Assembly (NCBI GenBank): GCA_964599095.1
Contig: CAZREB010000008.1
Coordinates: 62,001 to 126,000, forward strand
Origin: SZAS-79 sp964599095
Lineage (GTDB): Bacteria > Pseudomonadota > Gammaproteobacteria > Burkholderiales > SG8-39
Length of the DNA: 64,000 nucleotides
Reading direction: 5' to 3'
Positions 1 through 8,213 of the stretch are shown here, in pieces (the stretch's first letter is position 1; every line of letters starts with the position of its first letter). Made by a program: the position numbers and the translations under genes. Below the pieces are notes generated by a model. That model saw only the letters and a list, made by a program, of their open reading frames with translations. It was not told the origin of the DNA and made no database searches.

Positions 1-824
1 ACGAGGAAGCCGGTGTCGTAGTAGATCGTCGTGATCGGGGCCACCAGCATGCCGGACACCGCGCCCATCAGCGCGGCGAGACCGAAGCACAGCTTGCCGG
101 AGAAGGTGGCGCTGATGCCGACGATCCGCGCGCCGATCCGGTTCACGGCGGTAGCGCGCAGCGCCTTGCCGTGCAGCGTGCGCTCGAAGAACAGGTACAG
201 GGCCGCGATGATCGCCAGGCTTGCGCCGAGCACCAGCAGGCTCTGCATCGAGATGTCCATCGGGCCGACCTTGAACCGGGCCTCGATGAAAGGCGGCGTG
301 CGAAAGCCTTCGGCGCCGAAGAACAGCAGCCCGAGGCCGACGAACACGAAGTGCACCGCGACCGCGACGATCAGCAGCACGAGGACCGAGGCGTTCGCGA
401 TCGGCTGGAATGCAAGCCGGTAGGTCATCGGGCCGAGCGGGACCACCAGCCCGAGCGTGAGCAGCATCTGGGCCCACAGCGGCGGCTTCTGGGGCGCAAG
501 CCAGAACGTCAGCCCGACGATCAGGCCGGGCAGCAGCAGGTTCCAGCCGACGGCGCGAGCGGCCTGCCGCGCGTTGCGCGCACCGAAGAGTTCGACGAGG
601 GTGACGCAGGCGGCCGCGACGAGCAGCAGCCAGGCGGTGCCCGGCACCTTGCCCAGTTGCAGGCTCGCCAGCGACAGGGCCCCGAAGGCGATCAGTTCGC
701 CCTGGGGCACGAAGATGATGCGCGTTACCGCATAGACCAGCACCAGCGCGAGCGCGACCAGTGCATAGATCGCGCCGTTGACGACCCCGTCCTGGGCGAG
801 GATGAGCGCAATTTCCGCGTTCAT
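1..824 (-). CDS. Branched-chain-type ABC transporter permease (LivH family), partial
   Basis: Inner-membrane permease of a LIV-type ABC importer. The minus-strand frame opens at the ATG ending at 824 and stays open to the window edge, so about 274 residues are visible and the C-terminus is missing. The product begins MNAEIALIL and is almost wholly hydrophobic, with at least six predicted membrane spans and the loop GKALRATAVNRIGARIVGIS typical of LivH proteins. It starts 22 bases after the stop of the binding-protein gene and belongs to the nicF-nicX-binding protein operon, which suggests import of the pyridine compound degraded there. The substrate is inferred from context only. Confidence 0.88.
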   Translation of the reverse strand, partial: MNAEIALILAQDGVVNGAIYALVALALVLVYAVTRIIFVPQGELIAFGALSLASLQLGKVPGTAWLLLVAAACVTLVELFGARNARQAARAVGWNLLLPGLIVGLTFWLAPQKPPLWAQMLLTLGLVVPLGPMTYRLAFQPIANASVLVLLIVAVAVHFVFVGLGLLFFGAEGFRTPPFIEARFKVGPMDISMQSLLVLGASLAIIAALYLFFERTLHGKALRATAVNRIGARIVGISATFSGKLCFGLAALMGAVSGMLVAPITTIYYDTGFL

Positions 825-846
825 CCGCGGCCCGCCTGCGGCGGCC

Positions 847-1995
847 CTACTTCGCGAGGGCCCACTTGTTGTTGGTGATGGTGATCATGACCGGCGCGTC
901 GGCGGCAAACCCGTTGTGCTCGGTCGCGCTCATGTTGATCATGCCGTGCGTCCCGGGCAGGTTCTTCACGCCCTCGATCGCGTCGCGCAGCGCCACCCGG
1001 AACTCGGTCGTGCCGGGCTTGGCCTTCTTGAGCGCCTCGGGAATCGCGCGCTGCAGGATCAGCATCGCGTCCCACGCGTTTGCGCCGAAGGTGGTGAGCG
1101 ACCCGGCGCCGAACGCGGCTTCGTATTTCTGCTTGTATTCCATGCCGGGCTTCTTGGCGGGGTTGGAATCGGGCAGCTGGTCGATCACGATCACCGGGCC
1201 GGAGGGCAGCAGCGTGCCTTCGACGTTCTTGCCGCCGACGCGCAGGAAGTCGTTGTTGATCACGCCCGAGGTCTGGTAGATCCTGCCTTTGTAGTTGCGC
1301 TCGACCAGCGTGGCCTGCGGCAGCACCGCCGGCGTGCCCGACCCGACGATCAGCACCGCCTGCGGGTTGGCCGACATCACCTTGAGCACCTGCGCGGTCA
1401 CGCTGGTGTCCTTGGGGCTGTATTTTTCGGTGGCGACGATCTTGACGCCGTGCTTGTCGGCGGCCTTCTGGAGTTCCAGGAACCAGCTCTCGCCGTAGGC
1501 ATCGTTGTAGCCGATGTGGCCGAGGGCCTTGATGCCGTTCTTCACCATGTGCAGCACGGCGGCCTCGGCGATGATCGAGTCGTTGTACGGCGTCTTGAAG
1601 GCCCAGCGCTTCTGGTCGTCCATCGGCGAGACGATGCGCACCGCCGCCCCGAGGCTGATCATCGGCGTCTGCGCCTTGGCGGCCACTTCGATCACCGCGA
1701 GCGTGGTCGGCGACGTGGACGGCCCGATGATCACGTCGACCTTGTCCTCGGTCACCAGCTTCTCGACGTTCTTGCGCCCGGCGGTCGTGTCGGTCGCATC
1801 GTCGAGGACGATGTACTGCACTTTCTGCCCGGCGATCGTGGCCGGGAACAGCGTCGCGGTGTTCTTCTCGGGGATGCCGAGCGACGCGGCCGGGCCGGTG
1901 GTCGAGAGGGGGACGCCGATCTTGATCTGCGCGCCTGCGGAGAACGCCACCGCGGCGAGCGCGAATCCTGCAACGAGTTTGCCTAGCATTTTCAC
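847..1995 (-). CDS. LivK-like ABC transporter substrate-binding protein
   Basis: Periplasmic ligand-binding protein of 382 residues. A Sec signal peptide with a cleavage site after AFSAGA covers roughly residues 1-22. The mature part starts IKIGVPLSTTGPAASLG, the usual opening of Peripla_BP_6 (LivJ/LivK) proteins, and contains the family region DDATDTTAGRKNVEKLV. An AAGGAG ribosome site precedes the ATG; a second Met two codons in is possible. It lies 49 bases after nicX and just before the permease gene. LIV-type proteins outside amino-acid uptake often bind aromatic carboxylates; here a pyridine carboxylate is the contextual guess. Confidence 0.9.
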   Translation of the reverse strand: MKMLGKLVAGFALAAVAFSAGAQIKIGVPLSTTGPAASLGIPEKNTATLFPATIAGQKVQYIVLDDATDTTAGRKNVEKLVTEDKVDVIIGPSTSPTTLAVIEVAAKAQTPMISLGAAVRIVSPMDDQKRWAFKTPYNDSIIAEAAVLHMVKNGIKALGHIGYNDAYGESWFLELQKAADKHGVKIVATEKYSPKDTSVTAQVLKVMSANPQAVLIVGSGTPAVLPQATLVERNYKGRIYQTSGVINNDFLRVGGKNVEGTLLPSGPVIVIDQLPDSNPAKKPGMEYKQKYEAAFGAGSLTTFGANAWDAMLILQRAIPEALKKAKPGTTEFRVALRDAIEGVKNLPGTHGMINMSATEHNGFAADAPVMITITNNKWALAK

Positions 1996-2044
1996 GACTC
2001 CTTGGAAGGGGTTGGGCTGTGCTGCACTTGCATCGAAGGTCGCG

Positions 2045-3097
2045 TCAGGCTGCGACGCATTGGTCCCCGGCGACGACGTCGCCGTCGACCGTGATCGGCT
2101 CGCCGTCCAGGCTCACCGAGCATCCGGACATCGGGATGTCGACATGGCAGGGCGAGTTGTTCGATCCGCCGGCCTCGGCATTCGGGCCGGTCGAGAAGAG
2201 GAAGTTGCCGTAAAAGGCACGCGCGTCCATGCCGAGCGACTGCGCCTTGTCGCGCATGCCGAGGCCGGTCCACTTCGCCTTCGGTTGCAGGCCCCAGCCC
2301 AGGTGCGATACGCCGTAGGCGCCGGGGTCGCGGTAGGCCTCGATGTGCTTCCTGAGGTATTTGGCCTCGAAGCCGCCTTCGATGCTGCGGATGAAGCCAT
2401 CCTCGATCTCCAGGGTGATCGGCGAGGACACGTACATCTTGAACGGGAACAGCATGTCGCCCTGGTCGATGACGACGCGTCCGTTGGCGGTGCCTTCGTC
2501 CGGCCAGGTGGAGATGAACCCGCTTGGCCAGTGGTCCCAGTGGCCGGGCTCGTCGGCAAACCCGTATTCGGGCAGCGGCTTGAACTGGCCGAGCTTCACG
2601 GTGAGGTCGGTCCCGGCCTTCGATGTCACATGCATCGTGGTGGCTGCGCGCAGCCGCGCGTCGGCCGCCATCACGCGGCGCTTGTCGTCAGGCACCGGGA
2701 CCATCTGCGCCAGCACCTCCGGCGGCTCGACCACCATCAGCATGCGCGTGCCGGCGGCGAGGATCTCGAGCTGCTCGGGCGAATGGAGCAGGCCCATCAG
2801 GTCGATCACCATGTCGGCTTTCTTGAGAAGGTCGGTGGCGAGCCGGTTGCCGGTGAGGGGCGTCACGCCGAGGAACGACGTGCGCTCGCCGTTGATCGGC
2901 CCGCGCGGCGGCACCGGCGGCAGGTCGACCCTGAAAGCCGATGCGCCCATGGCGAGCGCCGAGCGCATCGCCGCCTCGATGTTCTGCGGGTGGCTCGATT
3001 CGCCCGTGAGGACGACGAGGCTTTCGCCCGGCCTGACCTTGCACAGCGCGAGCACGTCCTTCCAGGTGCCGATGCGGAAGTCGTCGCTTACCGGCAT
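2045..3097 (-). CDS. nicX: 2,5-dihydroxypyridine 5,6-dioxygenase (NicX)
   Basis: Fe(II) extradiol-like dioxygenase that opens 2,5-dihydroxypyridine to N-formylmaleamate in nicotinate, picolinate and 5-hydroxypicolinate breakdown. The protein is 350 residues, the same length as Pseudomonas putida NicX as I recall it, and is collinear with it: LLHSPEQ at 104-109, VEPPEVLA near 123-130, YGFADEPGHWDHWPSGF near 178-194, and DARAFYGNFLFSTGPN near 291-306. The recalled iron ligands His265, His318 and Asp320 fall at identical numbers here (VSHLGWG and CHVDIP). It follows nicF by 13 bases in one operon, the next enzyme but one in the pathway. This is the firmest functional call in the block. Confidence 0.93.
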   Translation of the reverse strand: MPVSDDFRIGTWKDVLALCKVRPGESLVVLTGESSHPQNIEAAMRSALAMGASAFRVDLPPVPPRGPINGERTSFLGVTPLTGNRLATDLLKKADMVIDLMGLLHSPEQLEILAAGTRMLMVVEPPEVLAQMVPVPDDKRRVMAADARLRAATTMHVTSKAGTDLTVKLGQFKPLPEYGFADEPGHWDHWPSGFISTWPDEGTANGRVVIDQGDMLFPFKMYVSSPITLEIEDGFIRSIEGGFEAKYLRKHIEAYRDPGAYGVSHLGWGLQPKAKWTGLGMRDKAQSLGMDARAFYGNFLFSTGPNAEAGGSNNSPCHVDIPMSGCSVSLDGEPITVDGDVVAGDQCVAA

Positions 3098-3110
3098 GGG
3101 TACCCCAAGG

Positions 3111-3746
3111 TCACGCGGCGGCCTTGAGCCGGTCGAGCTGCGCGAAGATCTCCGCGCGCGTCATGATGTCTGCGTACTTCTTGCCGAGGTCGAACAGGCT
3201 TGCCGAATGCGGGCCCTCGGCCCGGTCTCCGACGCAGTCCGAGACCACCATCGGGCGGAACCCGTGGCACATCGCATCGAGCGTGCTGGCGCGCACGCAC
3301 CCGCTCGTGGTGCATCCGGCGATGATCAATGTGTCCACGCCCTTGGCCAGCAGCATGCCGGCCAGGTCGGTACCGAAGAAAGCCGAAGGCAGGCGCTTTC
3401 GGATCACGATCTCGCCGGCCCGCGGCTGCAGTTCAGGCACGAAATGGCTGGCCGGGTTGCTCTCGGTCAGCGCGAGCAGCCGCGGCACCTTGAGGCAATG
3501 CACGTTGGTGTCGCTCGCGTCTTCCGCATACACAATGCGGGTATGGGCGACCGGCAGGCCGCGTTCGCGCGCTTTTTCAAGCAGCGGCACCGTATTGGCG
3601 ACGGCGGCGGAGATGTTCCCGCCGCCGAACGACGCCGGATCGTTGAATCCGATCGTGAAATCGACGATCAGCAGCGCCGGGTGCCGGCCGAAGCCCATCC
3701 GCTGGCCGAAGTGCTGCCGGTCGAAGATCGAGGTATCAGTGCTCAT
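3111..3746 (-). CDS. nicF: Maleamate amidohydrolase (isochorismatase-fold, NicF)
   Basis: Cysteine hydrolase that converts maleamate to maleate and ammonia. The product has 211 residues from the ATG at 3746 (MSTDTSIFDR), chosen over an upstream in-frame TTG at 3797 because the ATG gives normal isochorismatase-family length and has GAGG upstream. The catalytic triad is visible: Asp29 in LLIVDF, Lys117 in IVIRKRLPSAFF, and Cys150 in IIAGCTTSGCVRAS. DCVGDR and the motif FDLGKKYADIMT match NicF proteins. It is first gene of the nicF-nicX-ABC operon and is divergent from the GntR gene. Pairing with nicX raises confidence in the substrate. Confidence 0.9.
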   Translation of the reverse strand: MSTDTSIFDRQHFGQRMGFGRHPALLIVDFTIGFNDPASFGGGNISAAVANTVPLLEKARERGLPVAHTRIVYAEDASDTNVHCLKVPRLLALTESNPASHFVPELQPRAGEIVIRKRLPSAFFGTDLAGMLLAKGVDTLIIAGCTTSGCVRASTLDAMCHGFRPMVVSDCVGDRAEGPHSASLFDLGKKYADIMTRAEIFAQLDRLKAAA

Positions 3747-3826
3747 GGGGTCTCTGCCTCGTGTTTTGTATGCATAAATCGGGCCATGTGCCTCCAAAAC
3801 ACGGAATAAGTCTTAACAACGCGCGA

Positions 3827-3845
3827 TAGGTATACATATAATCAA
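3827..3845. promoter_or_regulatory. Candidate GntR operator in the nicF / gntR divergent promoter
   Basis: The 156-base intergenic region 3747-3902 is AT-richer than its surroundings. It holds GGTATACATATAATC at 3829-3843; its reverse complement shares TATATGTATAC with the dyad at 6975-6986 upstream of the Rieske gene. A related TTGTATGCATAAA lies near 3767-3779. FCD-type GntR regulators commonly bind short GTATAC-centred dyads, so autoregulation plus control of nicF is inferred. Confidence 0.5.
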
Positions 3846-3902
3846 AAATGGTGTCAAACACCGATCTCGCATAATCCACCGGAATCCACCCCCGCAAAGG
3901 CC

Positions 3903-4661
3903 ATGGCCCACCCCGCAGAGCGCACCGACGACACACCAGGCACCTCCCGCTCCGAGTCCGTAGTCGTCAGCCTGCGGGACATGATCATGCGCGGCGAATT
4001 TGCCGCCGGCTTCCACCTGCAGGAGATCCCGCTCGCCGAGCGCATGGGCGTGTCGCGCACGCCTATCCGGGAGGCCCTGAACATGCTCGCCAAGGAGGGG
4101 CTGCTCGAGCCCGGCCCCAAGCGCGGCTACAAGATCCGCACGTTCTCGGTCGACGAGATCGTCGAGGCCTACGAAGTCCGCGCAACGCTCGAGGGCCTGG
4201 GCTGCCGCCTGCTGGCCGAGCAGGGCCTGCCCGAGGAGACCGTGAAGAAACTGCGCGAGTGCCTGGAGTTCGGCGACCGGATGATCGAGCGCGGCATGTT
4301 CGGCAGCGCCGAACACGAGCCGTGGCTGGAAATGAACAACACGATCCACGAGACGCTCGTCGGCGCGACCGGCAACGCGATGCTTGCCTCGTGCGTCGAG
4401 CAGACCCAGCGCGTGCCGCTTGCCAGCGCGCGCCACGTGCACTGGTACCGCTTCGACAAGGAAAATTACGAGCTCGCGAGGAGCGCCCATCGCGACCACC
4501 ATGGCATCGTCGACGCAATCGTCCGCAGGCAGGCCGGGCGCGCCGAGGCGCGCATGCGCGAGCACATCTACTTCTCGCAGGAACTGGTGCGCGAGCATTT
4601 CAAGAACCAGAAGGTCGGCTTCGATACGGTCGTGCCTATCGGATCGCGGCCCCGGGAATGA
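3903..4661 (+). CDS. GntR family (FCD subfamily) transcriptional regulator
   Basis: DNA-binding regulator of 252 residues. The winged helix-turn-helix spans about residues 20-80, with the GntR signature LAERMGVSRTPIREALNMLA. A C-terminal all-helical FCD ligand domain covers roughly 85-230; its usual metal ligands may include His in NNTIHETL and in HRDHHGIV. FCD domains bind organic acids, often the pathway substrate. It is divergent from nicF and its stop overlaps the next start by 4 bases (ATGA), so the hydrolase is co-translated. GTATAC-type dyads at 3827-3845 and 6918-6986 make it the likely controller of the pyridine genes on both sides. Confidence 0.92.
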   Translation: MAHPAERTDDTPGTSRSESVVVSLRDMIMRGEFAAGFHLQEIPLAERMGVSRTPIREALNMLAKEGLLEPGPKRGYKIRTFSVDEIVEAYEVRATLEGLGCRLLAEQGLPEETVKKLRECLEFGDRMIERGMFGSAEHEPWLEMNNTIHETLVGATGNAMLASCVEQTQRVPLASARHVHWYRFDKENYELARSAHRDHHGIVDAIVRRQAGRAEARMREHIYFSQELVREHFKNQKVGFDTVVPIGSRPRE

Positions 4662-5707
4662 ACGCCGGAACGTCCTCGGGGACGGCGGCGCCCGACGGCG
4701 AGATCTTCGAACTCGGCCAGTACACGCTCCAGAAGGGCGGCGTGCTGCCGCAGGCGCGCATTGCGTACAAGACCCACGGCACGCTCTCGCCGGCGCGCGA
4801 CAACGCGATCCTGTTTCCCACCTGGTTCTCGTCCACCCACCGCAACAACGAATGGCTGATCGGCCCGGGCCGCGCGCTCGACACCGGGCGCTATTTCATC
4901 GTGTGCCCCAACCTGTTCGGCAACGGCCTGTCGTCCTCGCCGAGCAACACGCCGCCGCCGTACGATCGCATGCGCTTTCCGCTCGTGACGGTCCTCGACA
5001 ACGTGCGCGCGCAGCAGCGCCTGCTGGCCGAGCGCTTCGGCATCGAGCGCCTCGCGCTGGTGCTCGGGCGGTCGATGGGCGCGCAGACCGCCTTCCAGTG
5101 GGGCGCGTGGTTTCCGGAACGCGTGGCGCGCCTGCTGCCGTTTTGCGGTTCGGCGAAGACCACGCCGCACAATGCGGTGTTCCTCGAAAGCGTGCGCGCC
5201 ACGCTGACCGCGGATGCCGCCTGGCAGGAGGGCGAGTACATCGAGCCGCCGCGCAAGGGGATCCGGGCGGTCGGCAGGCTCTACGCGAGCTGGGCGATGT
5301 CGCAGGCGTTCTACCGCGAGGGGCTGCACTGGAAGGACGGCGACCGGACGCTGCAGGAATACCTCGAGAAGCGCTGGGACCCGAACTTCTTGCGTTCGGA
5401 TGCCAACGACCTGCTTGCAATGCTTGCGACCTGGCAGGCGGCGGACATCTCGGACAACGAGCGCTACTCGGGCGACTGGCCGGCGGCGCTCGCCGCGATC
5501 CGCTGCCCGGCGATCGTCATGCCGAGCCGCACCGACCTGTATTTCCCGCCGGAAGACAGCGCCGCCGCGGTAAAGCACATGCCGCGGGCCGAACTGCGCG
5601 TGATCGAATCGGTCTGGGGCCATCGCGCCGGCTCGCCGAACTCCGACCCGCGCGACATCGCCTTCATCGAGCAGGCCATCCGCGACCTGCTCGCAACGCC
5701 TGCCTGA
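4658..5707 (+). CDS. MetX-like alpha/beta hydrolase, candidate N-formylmaleamate deformylase substitute
   Basis: Alpha/beta-hydrolase of 349 residues resembling homoserine O-acetyltransferase (MetX). The nucleophile is Ser139 in LVLGRSMGAQTAFQW, the acid Asp293 in PSRTDLYFPP, and the base His322 in VWGHRAGSP. MetX enzymes carry GGSMGG at the elbow, and this has GRSMGAQ, so true acetyltransfer to homoserine is unlikely. It is translationally coupled to the GntR gene. The 2,5-dihydroxypyridine route needs an N-formylmaleamate deformylase (NicD, about 270 residues), which is absent from the window; this is the only serine hydrolase in the cluster, so it may fill that step. That role is inference. 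Confidence 0.75.
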   Translation: MNAGTSSGTAAPDGEIFELGQYTLQKGGVLPQARIAYKTHGTLSPARDNAILFPTWFSSTHRNNEWLIGPGRALDTGRYFIVCPNLFGNGLSSSPSNTPPPYDRMRFPLVTVLDNVRAQQRLLAERFGIERLALVLGRSMGAQTAFQWGAWFPERVARLLPFCGSAKTTPHNAVFLESVRATLTADAAWQEGEYIEPPRKGIRAVGRLYASWAMSQAFYREGLHWKDGDRTLQEYLEKRWDPNFLRSDANDLLAMLATWQAADISDNERYSGDWPAALAAIRCPAIVMPSRTDLYFPPEDSAAAVKHMPRAELRVIESVWGHRAGSPNSDPRDIAFIEQAIRDLLATPA

Positions 5708-5712
5708 GGGGC

Positions 5713-6888
5713 CTACTTCTCGTACAGCTTGGTGTCGCCGACACCCAGCACACGATCCGCGTCGTAGTTCAGCAGGTTGTGCACCCCGAGTTCCAGGCGC
5801 GACAGGCGCCCCGGCTCGTAGCGGGGCGAACTGGCCGCATCGTGCTGCGACTCCATGACCGACACGTCCTCGTCGATCACCGCCCGCGTAAATGCGTTGT
5901 ACGGCGCGACGCGCTCGCGGAAGTCGGGCAGCGAATGCCATTCTTCGGGCCACAGCATGTAGCAGGTGATCCGGCAGCGGTCTTTGCCGATCGGCCAGAA
6001 TATGAAGGGGTGCACGTTGTCGCAACGGGCCAGCATGTGCATGTTCGGCGCGATGTGCGCGGAGCAGGCGAAGTTCTCCTCCTTGTCCGTCATCCACGGC
6101 ATCTTGCCGAACCGCGACTGGCCGTCCGCGGTCATCGGCCGGGCTTCGTAGTACGCAGTAAACGCCGCCGAGCCCTTGCGGATGCCCGTGTAGCGCCCAA
6201 CGCTCAGCGTCGGCCCGATGGTCTTCACGTGCAAGACCGCGCTGTGATAGTTGTCCATCAGGTTCTCGAGCGGGAATTTCCAGTTGCAGTCCACCTCGAC
6301 CACGATCTTGTCGGCGAGGCGGCACTTTTCCTGCCTGAGGAAGCCGAATTCCTTCTCGTACGGCGCGATCCACTCTTCCCACGGCATCGGGTTGTCGTTG
6401 AAGGTGATGAAGATCCAGCCGGCCCATTCGCGCAGCGTGACCGGCTTCAGGCGGCAGTCCTTCTTGTCCCAGCCGACCGCCTGGTCCATCGCAGGCGCGC
6501 CGACCAGCCTGCCTTCGAGGTCGTAGAGCCAGCCGTGGTACGGGCACATGAATTCCTTCGCATGGCCCGGGTCCTTCGCTACCGCGACTCCGCGATGCGC
6601 GCAGCGGTTCATGAACGCGTTCAGCTTGCCGGTGGTGTCCCGCGCCACGATGAAGGACTCGTCGACGATGCGGAACGTCATGTAGTCGCCGGGCTTTTCG
6701 ATCTCCTCTACCCGCGCGATCGGCAGCCAGTCGCGGAAGAAGATCCGCTCCTTCTCGACTTCGTACATCTCCTGGGACGTATAGAAGTAGCCCGGCAGGT
6801 GGCTGGCTTCGTTCAGCGGCTTGCGGGTGTCCGCGATGGCGCTCTCGGACAGGAGGCCCATCGGGCCCGTTCCAGTGCGTGCATTCAT
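5713..6888 (-). CDS. Rieske non-heme iron oxygenase, catalytic subunit
   Basis: Ring-hydroxylating or demethylating oxygenase of 391 residues. The Rieske [2Fe-2S] ligands are Cys96, His98, Cys115 and His118 in NRCAHRG and CPYHGW. The mononuclear iron site lies in ENLMDNYHSAVLH, with His215 and His220 as likely ligands and Asp212 as bridge. No ferredoxin or reductase gene is adjacent, so electrons must come from elsewhere. It is convergent with the MetX-like gene (5 bases between stops) and has its own promoter region with two GTATAC-like dyads. It may perform an early hydroxylation of the pyridine substrate; the substrate is not evident from sequence. Confidence 0.88.
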   Translation of the reverse strand: MNARTGTGPMGLLSESAIADTRKPLNEASHLPGYFYTSQEMYEVEKERIFFRDWLPIARVEEIEKPGDYMTFRIVDESFIVARDTTGKLNAFMNRCAHRGVAVAKDPGHAKEFMCPYHGWLYDLEGRLVGAPAMDQAVGWDKKDCRLKPVTLREWAGWIFITFNDNPMPWEEWIAPYEKEFGFLRQEKCRLADKIVVEVDCNWKFPLENLMDNYHSAVLHVKTIGPTLSVGRYTGIRKGSAAFTAYYEARPMTADGQSRFGKMPWMTDKEENFACSAHIAPNMHMLARCDNVHPFIFWPIGKDRCRITCYMLWPEEWHSLPDFRERVAPYNAFTRAVIDEDVSVMESQHDAASSPRYEPGRLSRLELGVHNLLNYDADRVLGVGDTKLYEK

Positions 6889-6917
6889 TGCGCCAGCCCT
6901 CCTTGGATGCTCAATAT

Positions 6918-6986
6918 GTATCCATGATACCCGATCTGGGCTGGATTATACAATCAAACTGCCCAAAAGATTGAGTATATGTATAC
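6918..6986. promoter_or_regulatory. Two candidate GntR operators upstream of the Rieske gene
   Basis: The 109-base gap between the Rieske and flavin monooxygenase genes is AT-rich and carries two perfect dyads: GTATC-CAT-GATAC at 6918-6930 and GTATA-TG-TATAC at 6975-6986. The second shares its core with the nicF/gntR intergenic site. They sit where the minus-strand Rieske promoter should be. Binding by the nearby GntR protein is inferred. Confidence 0.5.
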
Positions 6987-6997
6987 AAACTGGCCCC

Positions 6998-8203
6998 TCA
7001 AAGCGGCACCGTGGCGGCGTCGTACGTAAACAGCCACTCGTAGCGGTCGCGGATCTTTTCCTCGGTCCACTCGCGGTCGACGTATTTTTCGGCTTCTTTC
7101 GGATCGTTGAGCAAGGGGTTGTGGAACCGCTTGGTGTTCTCGGACGATCCCCTGACCATCCGGTTGGCGCGTTCCCGGCGCGCGCTTTCGTACTTCTGCA
7201 ACGCCAGCGGGATGTCCGCGTACTGCTCCAGCGCTCGTCCGAGCACCAGCCCGTCTTCCAGTGCCATCACGGCGCCCTGGGCCAGGAAAGGCAGCGTCGG
7301 GTGGCATGCGTCGCCGAGCAGCGTCACGCGCCCGATAGACCATCGCTCCAGCGGCGCGCGTATCAGCAGCGCCCACTTGAACGGCGTATCGATGCAGCGA
7401 ATATGAGTGTGGATGTCCTCGTGCCACCCTTTGAAGTCGTTTGCATACTCCTCGGTCGTGCCGGCCACGCTCCAGGACTCGACCAGCCAGTCGGAGCGCT
7501 CGGTGTAGCCGGCGAAGTTCATCAACTCGCCGCGCCGCAGCGGGTAGCTGATGATGTGGCCGCCCGGCCCGATCCAGTTGGTGCCCACCGGCCGGCGCAG
7601 CCGCTCGGGCAGCCGCTCGATCGGGATCACGCCGCGCCAGGCCATGATTCCGGAGAAAGTCGGCGAATCCTTGCCGAACAGCCCGGCGCGTATCCGCGAG
7701 TGCACCCCATCGGCCCCGATCAGCGCGTCGCCCGAGACCTCGCGCCCGTCCTCCAGTTGCAGCGTGACCGAATCGGCGTCCTGCCTGAATCCTGCGCACC
7801 GCGAATTGAGATGAATCGCATCCGGCTTGGCGCGCCTCACCGCATTCACGAGCACCTGGTGCAGGTCCGCGCGATAGACCGTGAAATACGGCCAGCCGTA
7901 GCGGTCGATCGCATCGGCGCCGAGGTCGAACAGCTTCCACGTGCGCCCGGTGCTCCAGAGGCGCACCTCCTTGCCGGCCGGTTCGCACGACAGGGCGCGC
8001 ATCTCTTCGCCGACCCCGAGCGCATAAAGCACTCGTGAGCCGTTCGGGCTGATCTGGACGCCTGCGCCCACCTCGCGCAATTCGCTCGCCTGCTCGTGGA
8101 TCTCGACGTCGATGCCGCGATTCAGCAGCGCGAGCGCCACCGACAGGCCGCCGATGCCTGCGCCCGCGATCAGGACGCGCCCTGAGTTCCCGGTGTTGGC
8201 CAT
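6998..8203 (-). CDS. FAD-dependent aromatic monooxygenase (3-hydroxybenzoate 6-hydroxylase / salicylate hydroxylase type)
   Basis: Class A flavoprotein hydroxylase of 401 residues. The FAD Rossmann motif GAGIGGLS is at about 13-20, the DG motif at ALIGADGVHSRIR, and the GD motif at LLGDACHPTLPFLAQG followed by ALEDG. The sequence looks closer to 3-hydroxybenzoate 6-hydroxylase than to NicC. Lying next to nicX and nicF, it could make 2,5-dihydroxypyridine by hydroxylation or decarboxylative hydroxylation, as 5-hydroxypicolinate or 6-hydroxynicotinate monooxygenases do. It follows the Bug gene by 10 bases in the same operon. Fold is certain; substrate is inferred. Confidence 0.88.
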   Translation of the reverse strand: MANTGNSGRVLIAGAGIGGLSVALALLNRGIDVEIHEQASELREVGAGVQISPNGSRVLYALGVGEEMRALSCEPAGKEVRLWSTGRTWKLFDLGADAIDRYGWPYFTVYRADLHQVLVNAVRRAKPDAIHLNSRCAGFRQDADSVTLQLEDGREVSGDALIGADGVHSRIRAGLFGKDSPTFSGIMAWRGVIPIERLPERLRRPVGTNWIGPGGHIISYPLRRGELMNFAGYTERSDWLVESWSVAGTTEEYANDFKGWHEDIHTHIRCIDTPFKWALLIRAPLERWSIGRVTLLGDACHPTLPFLAQGAVMALEDGLVLGRALEQYADIPLALQKYESARRERANRMVRGSSENTKRFHNPLLNDPKEAEKYVDREWTEEKIRDRYEWLFTYDAATVPL

Positions 8204-8213
8204 GTGCGCCCCT

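Noticed and set aside
171..878. Long plus-strand reading frames over the permease and receptor genes
   Set aside because: They are Arg/Glu/Gln-rich shadows of the minus-strand genes, a known artefact of high GC. The same applies to 4384-6927, 4568-6547, 22962-25523, 30208-32325 read in the other frame, and 46847-49768.
3111..3797. TTG start at 3797 for the maleamate amidohydrolase
   Set aside because: It would add 17 residues not typical of the family; ATG 3746 fits the length and catalytic numbering.
6998..8203. Calling the flavin monooxygenase NicC
   Set aside because: Motifs around GDACHPTLPFLAQG look closer to 3-hydroxybenzoate 6-hydroxylase; only family-level naming is justified.
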